Below the pieces are notes generated by a model that was given only the letters and a program-made list of their open reading frames with translations, ran no database searches and had not been told where the DNA came from. From contig CAJXOS010000032.1 of assembly GCA_913057725.1 (NCBI GenBank), forward strand, positions 1 through 51,009: 51,009 nt of DNA. Direction: 5' to 3'. The DNA is from an uncultured Lewinella sp. (GTDB lineage Bacteria > Bacteroidota > Bacteroidia > Chitinophagales > Saprospiraceae). Position 1 is the first letter of the stretch. Each line of letters starts with the position of its first letter. Shown piece by piece: positions 1-10,215 of this stretch. A program made the position numbers and the translations under genes.

Positions 1-1
1 T

Positions 2-3000
2 ATCTATCTGGAATATGACGTCACCAACACCGGCTTTGGAGGCCTAGTCATGAGTGAAATTGAGGACAGTCAATTTGGAATACTGTTCGATCAACCCTCC
101 AACATTGGCGCCGGACAGACCATCACCTTCCGATTCCTAGAAACTGCTCCCAGCGTACCCGGCATCTATGACATAGATGTCACCTACACTGGTGAAGATC
201 AAGCGGGAAATCAAGCGACGGCAACAGGCACCTACACCATTATTGTCCAAGGTCCTAATGCAGATTTCCAGGTATTGCTGGGTGATGCAGATGACTTCTG
301 TACAGACGACACCAGCGTCTCTACCTGTTCAGATCTGCCTAATTCGGCACCGAATACCATAACGCTAGTACAAAACGAACCTTACTTACTAGAATATCTG
401 GTGCAAAGCACGGGAACACGCAGTATCGTACAGCATGAGATTACAGATGAGGTACTGGGAACGGTGCTGAATACTTCAGCCGTCACCTTGCCCCCTGGAG
501 CACTATTGCGTTCAAGAAGATTATTGACAGCTCCTAGTACACCCGGCACCTATACTATTGAGGCCACATACGAAGGAATGGATGCCTTTGGCATTGAGGT
601 GGTCGTTACCACCAGCTATACCTTAGAAGTGCTTGATCTTAATGCAAATTTCAACGTTGCAGTAGCCAATGCCGCCACTTTTTGCTCCGACCCCAGTGAT
701 CAGTCTACCTGTGGTACTCTTTTCCCAGACATGACCAGCGAAATAACCGTTCCCCCCGGCGGAAATATTTACCTGGAGTATCAAATCATAGAAGCAGGAG
801 AAGTACCCGTCGTTGTCCATTCAATTTTTGATAACAACTATGGCCCAGTCATCACTGACTTCCCGCTTGATATTACAACTACATCTGGCAGTTTCATTAT
901 TAAATCAGTGCAAACAGCTCCTAGCACTCCTGGCATCTACACTTACACGGTTGATTACATTGGAGAGGATACAGATGGAAATACCGTAGAGCGTCAAGCG
1001 GAGTATACCATTACGGTCGGTTGTCCGGAAGAGTGTTTCATCCAAGGCCCTAGTGGAACTGTATGTCCTGGCACCTACGAATTCTCTGCCGACTTTGATG
1101 CTACCCTTTGCACCAATCCTTTGGTAGATTGGGTCGTTACAGATGCAGCCGGCACTATGCAAACCTACACTGGCAACCCGATAATGGTGGCCTTGGAAGG
1201 CTGCTCAGAAGATTACACCATTGAAGCAACGGTAAGCTGTGTTGACTGCCCCGAGCCTGCAGTGTGTACAACCACCATCACCACAGAAGACACTACCCCT
1301 CCAGACATGCAATGCACTACGGTGGAGGTAACCTTTAACTCTTGCCCCGACGGCTTCGGGCCCAACTTCCCAAATGGGGAATGGCTCCAAGTTGGACCAA
1401 CTGGTATCCTCAATGAGGCTTTTGGCGGAATATTTACCTTCCCTGTTGACCTAAATGGCTGCCTGAGTGATAACTGTACCGACCTATCAGAACTAGAGTA
1501 CACTTTGAATGATTCTTACACGGAAAGCTTCACACCAGGCTGTTCTCTTACGATGATTTCAGAACTCCGATTTCGGGATAAGTGTGGTAATATTTCACCA
1601 GACTTGCTCATTTTACGTGGCACCATTGAAGAAGCTAACCCCACACCGCCTACCATTTCCTGTCCGGCAGACATGACCATAACTTGTCTTGACTCCACCG
1701 AGCCTAGCGCCACAGGCATGGCTACAGGAGACAATGATTGTGGCGACGAGGTTGGCATTAGCTTCAACGATGTCAGTGTTGCAGGCTGTGGCAATACTGA
1801 GGTCATAACCCGCACCTGGACTGCTACTAATGGCTGTGGCCAAACTACTAGCTGCGACCAAATCATTACGGTAGTTTCCGTAACCCCAACGATTGACTGC
1901 CCAGCTGATATAACCATTGACTGTGCTGAATCAACTGCACCTAGCAATACTGGAATGGCAATGGGTGAAGATCTGTGTGGAGGCCCGATAGACATAACCT
2001 TTGACGACGTCTTTATCCCTGGATGTAGCACCGTCACTGGGACAATTACTCGTACCTGGACTGCCACCAATGAATGTGGCTTGAGCACTAGCTGTGACCA
2101 GATCATAACTATTGTGGATAATACGGCACCAGTATTTGACCTGAGCTGTCAAATCGATGTCACCTTCACCACCGAAGACGGAAATGTCTGTCCCGCCGAT
2201 GCCACCATATCCCTCACCGAGGGAGATGAGATTACCGTCAATGACGGCTGGACGGTTGGTGGAAATCCTATTCTACCGCTCAGCGGCTGCGTTGAGGACA
2301 ACTGCACCGCAGATAATGACCTGACCATCACAGTAGACGACATCACTATTCTCGATAATGGTACTTGTAGTCGCACGATCACCGTCACTTTCCTGGCGGA
2401 TGATGGCTGTGGTAATGTCTCAGATCCTTTTGTCTGTAACTATACCTTCCTGGACGACACTAGGCCAGAAGTGAGCTTCAACGGTATTCCTGACATGGGT
2501 ACCTACGTCGTAGAATGCGACCTGCCGTCTACTACCTGGGATCCGCTAATTGAAACCGCTGACTTAACGATTAGCGACAACTGTTCAGACATCAACTTTG
2601 GTGCTATTACGGTAGAGCTCACCCAGCTATATGATGGCCCTTGCGTGGGCAATGTACTCACGCGATGGCGGCAAGTTTGGGTCGTTCCTGATGTTTGCGG
2701 CAACGAGACCACTTACACCCTCTTTACCGAGATCGTTGATAACACAGCACCGGAGTTTACCAGTACTCCTGCGGATCTAACATTGGAGTGCGATCAAGCA
2801 ATTCCAGATAGTGAAGCACTAGCCTTTGATAGCTGTTCGGAGGTAGAATACAACTTTACGGAAGTGCGTACTGATGGTGATTGCCCCAATAATTACACCC
2901 TCACCAGAACCTGGACAGCGACCGATGGCTGCGGCAATGCTAACAGTACGAGTCAAGTCATTACGGTAGAAGATACTACGCCGCCAGATATCTCCTTTAT

Positions 3001-5350
3001 TGATGGTTACATCAGTGGATACTCACCCGGTGATGAGGTGTTTGTGGAATGTTCTGAGTATGGAAATATATCTCAATTGATTGCCAATTCAGCATTCGCC
3101 AAGGACAATTGTAGTGGGGTTCTGCCAACGACCTACACTTTTGAAGACTTGGGAGGATTTGACTGTGCTGAGTTCGGTTATTCCGGACACCTGGTAAGCA
3201 CCTGGACCGCTACCGATGAATGTGGAAACAGTAGCGTAGCCACCATCAATTGGTTCCTGGTAGATCAATCACCACCGGTACTACAAGGTGTACCTGAAGA
3301 CCTTTGTACCAACAGCCTACCACCAGTGCCCCACGTGCAAGCGGTAGATGATTGTGAGTTCGCCGTCCTGAATTTTAATGAATCAGACCCTATTGAGTGC
3401 GATGGCGGCCAATACGTGGAACGCACCTGGACCGCTACCGACATCTGCGGCAACACCACTAGTGCTACCCAACGCATTACGCTTACCGATGGCGATGGTC
3501 CGACTATTAGCGTAAACTACCCTCCAATTGGTCAGATAATGGATGGTGATCAGGTACAGCTATCCGTAGACTGTAACGAACCGTTCCCGGTTTCTCTAGC
3601 GGAGCTAGAGGATGCCATCTCTGTAACCGATGGCTGTAATGAAGGCCAGACTGTGGTGGAGATCGACCTCATGGATGAAGGCGACTGCCGGGAGGAAGGC
3701 TACTTGGCCAGATACCGAGTCAACGTTACTGCTATGGATGTCTGTGGAAACACTTCCACCCTTGGTTTCATCGTAGACCTCATCGACGACACACCACCAG
3801 TAGTGGAGAGCCCAGCTGAACTCGTACTCAGCTGTGGTGAAGCAATACCTTCAATTATTGCCACTGACGCTTGTGGAGATGTTGCCGAAATCACCTTTGT
3901 AGATAGTGCCCCGATTGAAGCAAGCTGCGAAGATGATCCACAGGCCTTTGAGCGTATCTGGACGCTTACTGATCAATGTGGCAATAGCACCACTTTTGCG
4001 CAAAGCATTACCATCCTTGATCTTGATGGACCAGTATTCACAGGCATCCCAGCCGATGCTTGTAATGACTTGAGCCTAGATGTAAGTGTAGTGGCTACGG
4101 ACGAATGCTCTGGGATGGAAATTCCAGCTCAGCTAGAGGAAGTAACCACAAACGAAATGGGATGTGGCGAGGTACTTACTCGTACTTGGACGGCTACCGA
4201 TGCATGTGGGAATACCACCACTGAAGTACAACAAGTGTTCTTTGCGGATGATGTTGCCCCGAGTCTGAGCTTTGCTCACCCGCTACTAATAGGTCTGGAA
4301 AGTGGTGATGAATACTTCCTTTCCGTTGGCAGTGGTTTTGGGTCACCTGAAGATCCTTATTTGTTTGGCGCTGACGCTGTAACAATCACTGACAACTGCG
4401 CTAGTAATCTCGTAGCTACCGTAAGTGTGGTGGAGATGATAAGTGATGATTGTGCAGCAGATGGTTTCTTGGCGAGCTACGCCTACGAATGGGAAGCAAC
4501 TGACCCTTGTGGTAATAGCTCGAAAGCAAGACTCACAGTTTACTGCATTGACAAGGGTAGCCCTGACTTCTTTGATGTGCCTACCAATTTGGAGGTGTAC
4601 TGTGATGCAGTACCTGCGCCAAGTGCTCCTATCGTACGCGATGACTACGACAATGAGGTCGAGGTAAGTTTCAGCGAAACACAAACAAGTACTCCAGAAG
4701 GTGTATTAATTACTCGCACCTGGACTGCCATTGACGACTGTGGCAATGTAGGTACAGCCACCCAGGAAATCTTAGTGGTTGACAATACGCTAAGCGCCAC
4801 ATTCGAACTGAGTCCAAGCACTGTAGTGTGCAACTCGGATGATAATATCCTGGGTGTCATTGCAAGTGGAGGTACACCTCCATACAGCTACGAGTGGGAC
4901 CTGAGCTTCCCGCTAGAAGACGGTTATATTACTACCGACCCAACGCAGCCTCGCATCCTATTCACGATGGGCTTTATCACTCAAGTCTTCACCGTAACGA
5001 TCACCGATGCCAATCGTTGTGAACTGGTACAGTCCTTTACGGTCGTTTGTGATTTCTCTGGTGAGGAACGTCTGGTGGAAGAAGGTAGCACAGCTTCCTC
5101 GCTCTCGCTATACCCGAATCCAACTGACGAGTTTATCCGTTTGTCGATCCTGCAATCAAACGAGGAGCAAGTGAATGTTGCCATTTACAGTTTGCTCGGA
5201 CAGGAGATGCATCGACAGCAATTCGCTGTTTGGCCAGTAGAAGGTTTAAACATTGACACACGGCAGTATCCTGAAGGAACTTACGTGATTCGCCTGGAGC
5301 AACGCGGACAACAGCCTATTGTCAAGCAGTTTGTTGTTCAGCACAGATAG
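2..5350 (+). CDS. Giant secreted Ig/HYR-like repeat protein with T9SS type A tail (5'-partial)
   Basis: The frame is open from the first base of the window, so the true start lies upstream and the ATG at 50 is internal. The N-terminal part (to about nt 1020) has repeated 110-residue units with 'FC(T/S)D...STC' and 'PG(I/T)Y' motifs. From about nt 1640 to 4790 there are Cys-rich units of 70-130 residues, most closing with 'RTWTATDxCGN', resembling the HYR/Ig-like repeats of Bacteroidota adhesins. A segment near 4800-5060 resembles a PKD/SprB-like domain. The end (nt 5100-5347) is a typical T9SS type A sorting domain ('LYPNPTDEF', 'IYSLLGQEM', 'PEGTYVIRL', 'KQFVV'). The paired cysteines suggest disulfide-stabilised extracellular domains. 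A role as a cell-surface or released adhesin is inferred. A paralogue follows on the same strand, with a terminator between them. Confidence 0.9.
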   Translation: MYLEYDVTNTGFGGLVMSEIEDSQFGILFDQPSNIGAGQTITFRFLETAPSVPGIYDIDVTYTGEDQAGNQATATGTYTIIVQGPNADFQVLLGDADDFCTDDTSVSTCSDLPNSAPNTITLVQNEPYLLEYLVQSTGTRSIVQHEITDEVLGTVLNTSAVTLPPGALLRSRRLLTAPSTPGTYTIEATYEGMDAFGIEVVVTTSYTLEVLDLNANFNVAVANAATFCSDPSDQSTCGTLFPDMTSEITVPPGGNIYLEYQIIEAGEVPVVVHSIFDNNYGPVITDFPLDITTTSGSFIIKSVQTAPSTPGIYTYTVDYIGEDTDGNTVERQAEYTITVGCPEECFIQGPSGTVCPGTYEFSADFDATLCTNPLVDWVVTDAAGTMQTYTGNPIMVALEGCSEDYTIEATVSCVDCPEPAVCTTTITTEDTTPPDMQCTTVEVTFNSCPDGFGPNFPNGEWLQVGPTGILNEAFGGIFTFPVDLNGCLSDNCTDLSELEYTLNDSYTESFTPGCSLTMISELRFRDKCGNISPDLLILRGTIEEANPTPPTISCPADMTITCLDSTEPSATGMATGDNDCGDEVGISFNDVSVAGCGNTEVITRTWTATNGCGQTTSCDQIITVVSVTPTIDCPADITIDCAESTAPSNTGMAMGEDLCGGPIDITFDDVFIPGCSTVTGTITRTWTATNECGLSTSCDQIITIVDNTAPVFDLSCQIDVTFTTEDGNVCPADATISLTEGDEITVNDGWTVGGNPILPLSGCVEDNCTADNDLTITVDDITILDNGTCSRTITVTFLADDGCGNVSDPFVCNYTFLDDTRPEVSFNGIPDMGTYVVECDLPSTTWDPLIETADLTISDNCSDINFGAITVELTQLYDGPCVGNVLTRWRQVWVVPDVCGNETTYTLFTEIVDNTAPEFTSTPADLTLECDQAIPDSEALAFDSCSEVEYNFTEVRTDGDCPNNYTLTRTWTATDGCGNANSTSQVITVEDTTPPDISFIDGYISGYSPGDEVFVECSEYGNISQLIANSAFAKDNCSGVLPTTYTFEDLGGFDCAEFGYSGHLVSTWTATDECGNSSVATINWFLVDQSPPVLQGVPEDLCTNSLPPVPHVQAVDDCEFAVLNFNESDPIECDGGQYVERTWTATDICGNTTSATQRITLTDGDGPTISVNYPPIGQIMDGDQVQLSVDCNEPFPVSLAELEDAISVTDGCNEGQTVVEIDLMDEGDCREEGYLARYRVNVTAMDVCGNTSTLGFIVDLIDDTPPVVESPAELVLSCGEAIPSIIATDACGDVAEITFVDSAPIEASCEDDPQAFERIWTLTDQCGNSTTFAQSITILDLDGPVFTGIPADACNDLSLDVSVVATDECSGMEIPAQLEEVTTNEMGCGEVLTRTWTATDACGNTTTEVQQVFFADDVAPSLSFAHPLLIGLESGDEYFLSVGSGFGSPEDPYLFGADAVTITDNCASNLVATVSVVEMISDDCAADGFLASYAYEWEATDPCGNSSKARLTVYCIDKGSPDFFDVPTNLEVYCDAVPAPSAPIVRDDYDNEVEVSFSETQTSTPEGVLITRTWTAIDDCGNVGTATQEILVVDNTLSATFELSPSTVVCNSDDNILGVIASGGTPPYSYEWDLSFPLEDGYITTDPTQPRILFTMGFITQVFTVTITDANRCELVQSFTVVCDFSGEERLVEEGSTASSLSLYPNPTDEFIRLSILQSNEEQVNVAIYSLLGQEMHRQQFAVWPVEGLNIDTRQYPEGTYVIRLEQRGQQPIVKQFVVQHR

Positions 5351-5406
5351 ACATAGGATCTAAACTAGGAGATTCAAGTTTTCTCCACAAGTAGTCTTTG
5401 ATTCTT

Positions 5407-5451
5407 AGCCCGGTTTCCTTCAAAAGGAGGAAACTGGGCTAATTTATTTTT
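5407..5451 (+). terminator. Rho-independent terminator after the first repeat protein
   Basis: Arms AGCCCGGTTTCCT (5407-5419) and AGGAAACTGGGCT (5428-5440) pair over 13 bp with one G-U wobble around an 8-nt loop, followed by AATTTATTTTT. This separates the transcript of the first repeat protein from that of its paralogue. Confidence 0.85.
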
Positions 5452-5494
5452 ACAGCTTTCAGCCTCAAGCAGATATAATATAAATCCAAATACA

Positions 5495-5502
5495 TATCTT
5501 TG
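5495..5502 (+). promoter_or_regulatory. Putative Bacteroidota -7 element (TATCTTTG)
   Basis: This is an exact TAnnTTTG match in the 353-bp gap 5351-5703. I see no clear TTTG -33 box. It would give a leader of about 190 nt before the gene at 5704. The rest of the gap, beyond the terminator, shows no gene. Confidence 0.4.
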
Positions 5503-5703
5503 TTAGGACTTCCTCCCATTTTACAGCTGGAATTCCCCCCTCAGCTTAGCCTATTTGAGAAGGTAATACCGTTTTTTCTTTCAAGTCGCATTACAATTAT
5601 TTTAGTCCACTTCACGTGGGAAAGATTACGAGATGTTTGCTGCGTCACGGTATCTGCCAGTGGTTCAGTGCGATTTAGACTTTTTAGGTAAGAACAAACA
5701 CTT

Positions 5704-8700
5704 ATGAACAGATTGTACCACCTCCGAGTAGTATCTCTACTCGTATCAAGTACGTTTGTACTAGGGCTTCTTATGCTACCCTTCTCGGCCCAGGCTAGTA
5801 CTACAACTGCAGCGAATAAGGCAACAGCTGTTGCCAACGCACCGCAGCTTGTATGCCCACCTCCCATTACTATTGCCTGCGATAGCCCGACGAGCCCAGC
5901 TGTTACCGGACTAGCCGTTGCCACCACGGACTGTGGAGAGGTTACGATTTCCTTCCTCGACAGCTTTGAGCCTAACTGTGGCAATAGCGGGGTACTCACC
6001 AGAACCTGGACCGCAATTGACAATTGTGGAGAAACTTCCAATTGCGAACAACTCATCACGCTTACTGACAATGTTCCACCAAGCATTAGCTATAATCAAG
6101 CAGAAGGCTCAGTCGTGGAGGTAGAGTGCAATTTAGCTGATGATGATTGGAGCGCTTTTGCAGCAATTACCGCAGCACTAGAACTAGACGATAATTGTGG
6201 CGCCTCTGATATTGACCTGGAACTTCGCCATGAACTAGTTGAAGAAGGCACTTGCGGTGTTTCTGACTTCCTCAGTATCTGGAACTGTACCTGGACAGCC
6301 AGTGATCCTTGTGGAAATAGCAGCAACTTCAATCTCCTGGTACGCATTGTAGATAGTGAAGGCCCGGTTTGGTTGGACTTCCCCGACAACACCACAATTA
6401 GCTGCGCAGAGGAAATTCCCAGCACCCCACCCTCTGCTACCGACAACTGTTCGGCAGTAACAGAAATTAGTTTTGTTGATGAAATGACGGATATGGGTTG
6501 TGCTCACAGCTACATGATCCGGCGGGAATGGAGTGCCACGGATGGCTGTGGAAACACTACCAAAAACACCCAAGAAATTTCCGTAATCGATGAAACACCT
6601 CCCGACATCTACTTCGCAGATGGTTACATCAATGGCTACGAAGACGGTGATGACGTTTACATCGACTGCGTAGAATATGGCCGTATTACCCAATTGGGAT
6701 TCGCAGCCTTGGCTTTTGACGGTTGTAGCGGACAGGTTGACGTACACTTCAGCTACGATGATTTTGGACAATTTGACTGCGCAGAGTTTGGCTACAGTGG
6801 TCATGTACGTACCAGCTGGACTGCTACGGACGAATGTGGGAACAGTCGAGTAGCTACGCTAAACTGGTTGTTAGTTGACAACACAGCGCCTCGTTTACAA
6901 GGCGTTCCTGAAGATCAATGTGTATCTGCCCTGCCAACTGCTCCGACAGTAACCGGTGTCGATGATTGTGATTTTGTTTTGGTAGAACTCACCACCTCAG
7001 ATCCTATCAGCTGTAGCGGTGGAACGTACGTACTACGGACCTGGACGGCAACCGATGGCTGTGGCAATTCCGATAGTGCGACTCAACGGCTCTATTTTGA
7101 TGATAATACTGGCCCGGAAATCACCATCGACTATCCCAACCTGGAAGGTCTTCCCGACGGTAGTACCGCTTTCATTCCTGCTGATTGTAATGCGATGGAT
7201 AATATTGTAGCTCCTGATTTGCTAGCAGCTGTATACGCAACAGATAATTGCAGCTCCGTTCGCATCGATAAAGACCTGGAGCTGCTCAGCGATGGTGGTT
7301 GTGTAACCGATGGATTCTTAGCACGCTACCAATTACGAGTTACCGCTACTGACTTGTGTGGTAACGAAAGTAGACACGAGCTCTTTGTTCACCTAATCGA
7401 TGCCACAGTGCCAACTATTGAAGCACCCTCAGAGTTGATCGTTGGTTGCGGAGAGGCGATTCCTTTAGCTACCGCTTATGATGAATGTGGGGAGGTGACT
7501 GATTTATTTTTCACTGGACCAGAAGAATTCCCAGTAAACTGTGCAGCTAATCCGCAGTTTACAGATCGTTTCTGGCTGGCCATTGATGCTTGTGGAAACA
7601 CCAATGTATTTGAGCAACGAATCGCATTAATTGACGAGACTGGCCCAGTTTTCTACGATTTACCGCCTGATGCTTGTGGGTTCATTGAGGCTCCAGAAGG
7701 TGTTGTAGCATTCGACGAATGTTCGCAAATGGAAGTAAATGCTACCCTTACCGAAACCAGCCAAGTCATTCCAGATTGTGGTGAAGTCATCACTCGCACC
7801 TGGATGGCGGTTGATAGTTGTGGAAACGAAACCAGGGCAAGTCAACAGATCGTTTTAGCAGACGATCAGCCTCCAGTATTATCCTTTGACCACCCACTTT
7901 TGCAGGGGTTGGCAGATGGTGACGTACTAGCAATTCCTGTCGGCTTCGTATTCGGGGATCCAGAGGCTCCTTTTGACTTTGGAAATGAGGCGCTATCCAT
8001 CTCCGATAATTGTGGTTCCGCGATGGATATCTTAACCAGCATATCTACCATTGAACAGGAGGGGTGTCGCGAGACCGGTTACCTTTCACAACATCGCGTA
8101 GAATGGCTCGTCTCTGACCCTTGTGGCAATGCCAGTAGTCTTAGCATCGTACTCGCTTATACCGATCAAGAGCCGCCCGAGATCCGAGAAGTGCCTCCAT
8201 ACTTAACGCTTTACTGTGATGATCTCATTCCAAGCGCAGAACAGGTATGGGCGCGGGACAACTACGACCCTAACCCTGATTTCACTTTCGAGGAGACTAT
8301 AACGAACACACCTTATGGCCAGTACATTATCCGAATTTGGACGGCCACTGATCAGTGCGGCAACACCACCGAGGCACGCCAGCGCATTGATATTCACCAC
8401 AACGATTTGGAAGCCAATTTTGACCATCCGGAAGTTGTAAACTGCAACACCAGCGAGAACTACATCTCCGTGGACGTAAGCGGCGGAAATGCGCCCTACA
8501 CTTATAGCTGGGAGATGATCGATTGTGACGGATTCATCACTTCCGACCCTACGCAAGAGAGAATTCAATACACGCTCGGCTATACTACACAGAACTTCCG
8601 CGTATCAATTACCGATGCTAACGGTTGTGAGTTTGTAACCAATACCAGTATTGCTTGCTTCAATGACGATGTAAACGCACCAGGAGGCGGCATTCCAGGA

Positions 8701-8976
8701 GGAACAGTACCGGGTGGTGTAGCTACCGAAGTATTACTGTATCCAAATCCCGTTCACGACTACGTCACTATTCATGCGCCTACTCTGATAGAGGAATCGG
8801 TGGAGATCTGGGTGTATAATTTACTTGGACAAGTAGTGTACCAGGAACGACCACAAGTATGGCCAGAAGGTACTTGGCAAATGGATACTCGGCAGCTACC
8901 TAATGGTACTTATTGGGTGCACTTAGGCGTAGCTAAGCAAGCGCCAATCATTAAAGAAATAGTGGTACAAAAATAG
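5704..8976 (+). CDS. Secreted Ig/HYR-like repeat protein with T9SS type A tail
   Basis: The 1090-residue product begins with a signal peptide (about residues 1-32, hydrophobic core followed by 'FSAQAS'). It then carries Cys-rich repeats, most ending in 'WTATDxCGN' or close variants, to about residue 895, a PKD/SprB-like segment ('VSGGNAPYTYSWEM'), a short Gly/Pro linker ('GGGIPGGTVPGG'), and a T9SS type A sorting domain ('LLYPNPVHDYV', 'VYNLLGQVV', 'LPNGTYWVHL'). It aligns closely with roughly the C-terminal 1000 residues of the preceding gene. Both contain the unit with 'FDCAEFGYSGH' followed by 'LQGVPEDxC', so the pair arose by tandem duplication followed by loss or gain of N-terminal modules. 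A surface adhesin or structural role is inferred. Confidence 0.92.
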   Translation: MNRLYHLRVVSLLVSSTFVLGLLMLPFSAQASTTTAANKATAVANAPQLVCPPPITIACDSPTSPAVTGLAVATTDCGEVTISFLDSFEPNCGNSGVLTRTWTAIDNCGETSNCEQLITLTDNVPPSISYNQAEGSVVEVECNLADDDWSAFAAITAALELDDNCGASDIDLELRHELVEEGTCGVSDFLSIWNCTWTASDPCGNSSNFNLLVRIVDSEGPVWLDFPDNTTISCAEEIPSTPPSATDNCSAVTEISFVDEMTDMGCAHSYMIRREWSATDGCGNTTKNTQEISVIDETPPDIYFADGYINGYEDGDDVYIDCVEYGRITQLGFAALAFDGCSGQVDVHFSYDDFGQFDCAEFGYSGHVRTSWTATDECGNSRVATLNWLLVDNTAPRLQGVPEDQCVSALPTAPTVTGVDDCDFVLVELTTSDPISCSGGTYVLRTWTATDGCGNSDSATQRLYFDDNTGPEITIDYPNLEGLPDGSTAFIPADCNAMDNIVAPDLLAAVYATDNCSSVRIDKDLELLSDGGCVTDGFLARYQLRVTATDLCGNESRHELFVHLIDATVPTIEAPSELIVGCGEAIPLATAYDECGEVTDLFFTGPEEFPVNCAANPQFTDRFWLAIDACGNTNVFEQRIALIDETGPVFYDLPPDACGFIEAPEGVVAFDECSQMEVNATLTETSQVIPDCGEVITRTWMAVDSCGNETRASQQIVLADDQPPVLSFDHPLLQGLADGDVLAIPVGFVFGDPEAPFDFGNEALSISDNCGSAMDILTSISTIEQEGCRETGYLSQHRVEWLVSDPCGNASSLSIVLAYTDQEPPEIREVPPYLTLYCDDLIPSAEQVWARDNYDPNPDFTFEETITNTPYGQYIIRIWTATDQCGNTTEARQRIDIHHNDLEANFDHPEVVNCNTSENYISVDVSGGNAPYTYSWEMIDCDGFITSDPTQERIQYTLGYTTQNFRVSITDANGCEFVTNTSIACFNDDVNAPGGGIPGGTVPGGVATEVLLYPNPVHDYVTIHAPTLIEESVEIWVYNLLGQVVYQERPQVWPEGTWQMDTRQLPNGTYWVHLGVAKQAPIIKEIVVQK

Positions 8977-9014
8977 TCTAGCAAAGAGAAGAGAAAACAG
9001 CACGTTTACTAGAG

Positions 9015-9045
9015 GGCGTAGTCAATGATTTGGCTACGCCTTTTT
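9015..9045 (+). terminator. Rho-independent terminator
   Basis: The arms GGCGTAGTCA (9015-9024) and TGGCTACGCC (9031-9040) pair over 10 bp with one wobble, with loop ATGATT and then TTTTT. It ends the 5704 transcript and lies just before the convergent gene at 9072. Confidence 0.85.
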
Positions 9046-9071
9046 AATGCATAATGCCCCAAAAGAATGTA

Positions 9072-9938
9072 TTATTCTCCGCGCTTCCACACTAGGTCAG
9101 GAATAGTTTGATCTTCCCCCACAATGCCCGCTGCACGCAGTGAATAGACAACACTCTTGAGCATCTTGTTACTGACCCATCCGTGGATAGCCCATTCCGT
9201 TCTATGGAACCAGCGAGCAGCATTCTCTTCGGTAATACCATAGCGCTGACTCACCAGACTTTCTACATCCTCGCGTTGCATGAAGGCATCCGTGGCGTCA
9301 TGAATGGTACGCAACATACGAATGATATTATCCGGTTGAGATTCCAAGATGGCATCGGTCGCTGCAACCACGAAACAAGGCCAGGGAGTGATGAACTCTC
9401 CGATGCGTTTAAGTTGGCCCGATTTCACATATGGCTTGGTGGTATACTTTTCCCAGTAAAAGACATCAGTCTCATGCTGCGCGAGAGACTCCAAAGCACC
9501 ATCCAGGTTTCGAATGACCGTAAACTGCTCTTCCTTGAGTTGCTCTTCCTGGGTATTAGCATCAACGATGGCCATCAGGTGAGACCCCGATCCGTACCGG
9601 CTAATGGCGTACTGCTTCTCGTAAATATCCCGATGATGATCAAGCTGATTATCAGCCGCCGTATGGATACCCCAGATGAGTGGCGATATCACATAATTAC
9701 TAATGATCTTGCTTGGGTTGCCGTCAACGATCGCTTTGATAATACCCTCGGTGAGCAAGATGCATACATCTATATCCCCATTGCGCAGCGCCTCCGTCAT
9801 TTGCCCCGTACCACCTTTAAAGGTAGTCCACTCTACAGCGACTCCACGTTGCTCAAATGCTTGTTGCTCAATGGCTAAATGAATGGGAAGATTGAAGTGT
9901 TCCGGCACTCCCCCAATGCGGATCGTGTTGTCTTTCAT
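9072..9938 (-). CDS. Ca3427-like type 2 periplasmic-binding-fold protein, no signal peptide
   Basis: The 288-residue product starts at the ATG at 9938; an upstream in-frame TTG at 9947 lies inside a promoter-like element. The N-terminal pattern 'IRIGGVPEHFNLP', then 'GGTGQMTEALRNGDIDV', 'LTEGIIKAI' and 'SPLIWGIHT' is that of the NMT1/THI5-like Ca3427 subfamily of substrate-binding folds. The product has no signal peptide or lipobox, and no ABC permease or ATPase gene is adjacent. It is therefore probably a cytoplasmic ligand-binding or enzyme-like protein rather than part of an importer. The ligand cannot be told from the sequence. Confidence 0.8.
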   Translation of the reverse strand: MKDNTIRIGGVPEHFNLPIHLAIEQQAFEQRGVAVEWTTFKGGTGQMTEALRNGDIDVCILLTEGIIKAIVDGNPSKIISNYVISPLIWGIHTAADNQLDHHRDIYEKQYAISRYGSGSHLMAIVDANTQEEQLKEEQFTVIRNLDGALESLAQHETDVFYWEKYTTKPYVKSGQLKRIGEFITPWPCFVVAATDAILESQPDNIIRMLRTIHDATDAFMQREDVESLVSQRYGITEENAARWFHRTEWAIHGWVSNKMLKSVVYSLRAAGIVGEDQTIPDLVWKRGE

Positions 9939-9944
9939 AGCCGC

Positions 9945-9952
9945 CAAAGGTA
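9945..9952 (-). promoter_or_regulatory. Putative -7 element TACCTTTG directly before the start codon
   Basis: On the minus strand TACCTTTG ends 6 nt before the ATG at 9938. If it is used, transcription would begin almost at the start codon, giving a leaderless or near-leaderless mRNA. No convincing -33 box was seen. Confidence 0.35.
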
Positions 9953-10058
9953 AGGAGAAGTGAGAAAATACGGCCGGGGCGCCCTTCTGCAGTAACGTAG
10001 GGTCTTTGAACCTTTAGAGCGTAAGCTATTGACTAACATCCTCTAACACGCTTGATCA

Positions 10059-10120
10059 GGAATTCGGAGGTGGGAATTCGGAAACACCTCTAATCCCGAA
10101 CTCCGTTTTCCCAATTCCGA
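10059..10120. repeat. GGAATTCGG-type short repeat cluster
   Basis: GGAATTCGGA occurs directly repeated at 10059-10068 and 10073-10082. Inverted partial copies (CCCGAACTCCG, CCAATTCCGA) follow, and GAGGTG/CACCTC pair across the second copy. The cluster fills the 9953-10215 gap, where I see no gene. It resembles low-complexity intergenic repeats and its function is unknown. Confidence 0.5.
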
Positions 10121-10215
10121 TTTTTGGGATTTATACAAATTTGACTATCAGCTACTTGCATCTTGAATTTCATCATATCTCATTACAGTAGCACATAGAG
10201 AGCGCCCCGGACATT

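Noticed and set aside
1516..2106. A long open frame on the minus strand inside the first repeat protein.
   Set aside because: It lies fully antisense to a well-supported coding region. Such antisense frames recur across the Ig/HYR repeats because of their biased codon composition.
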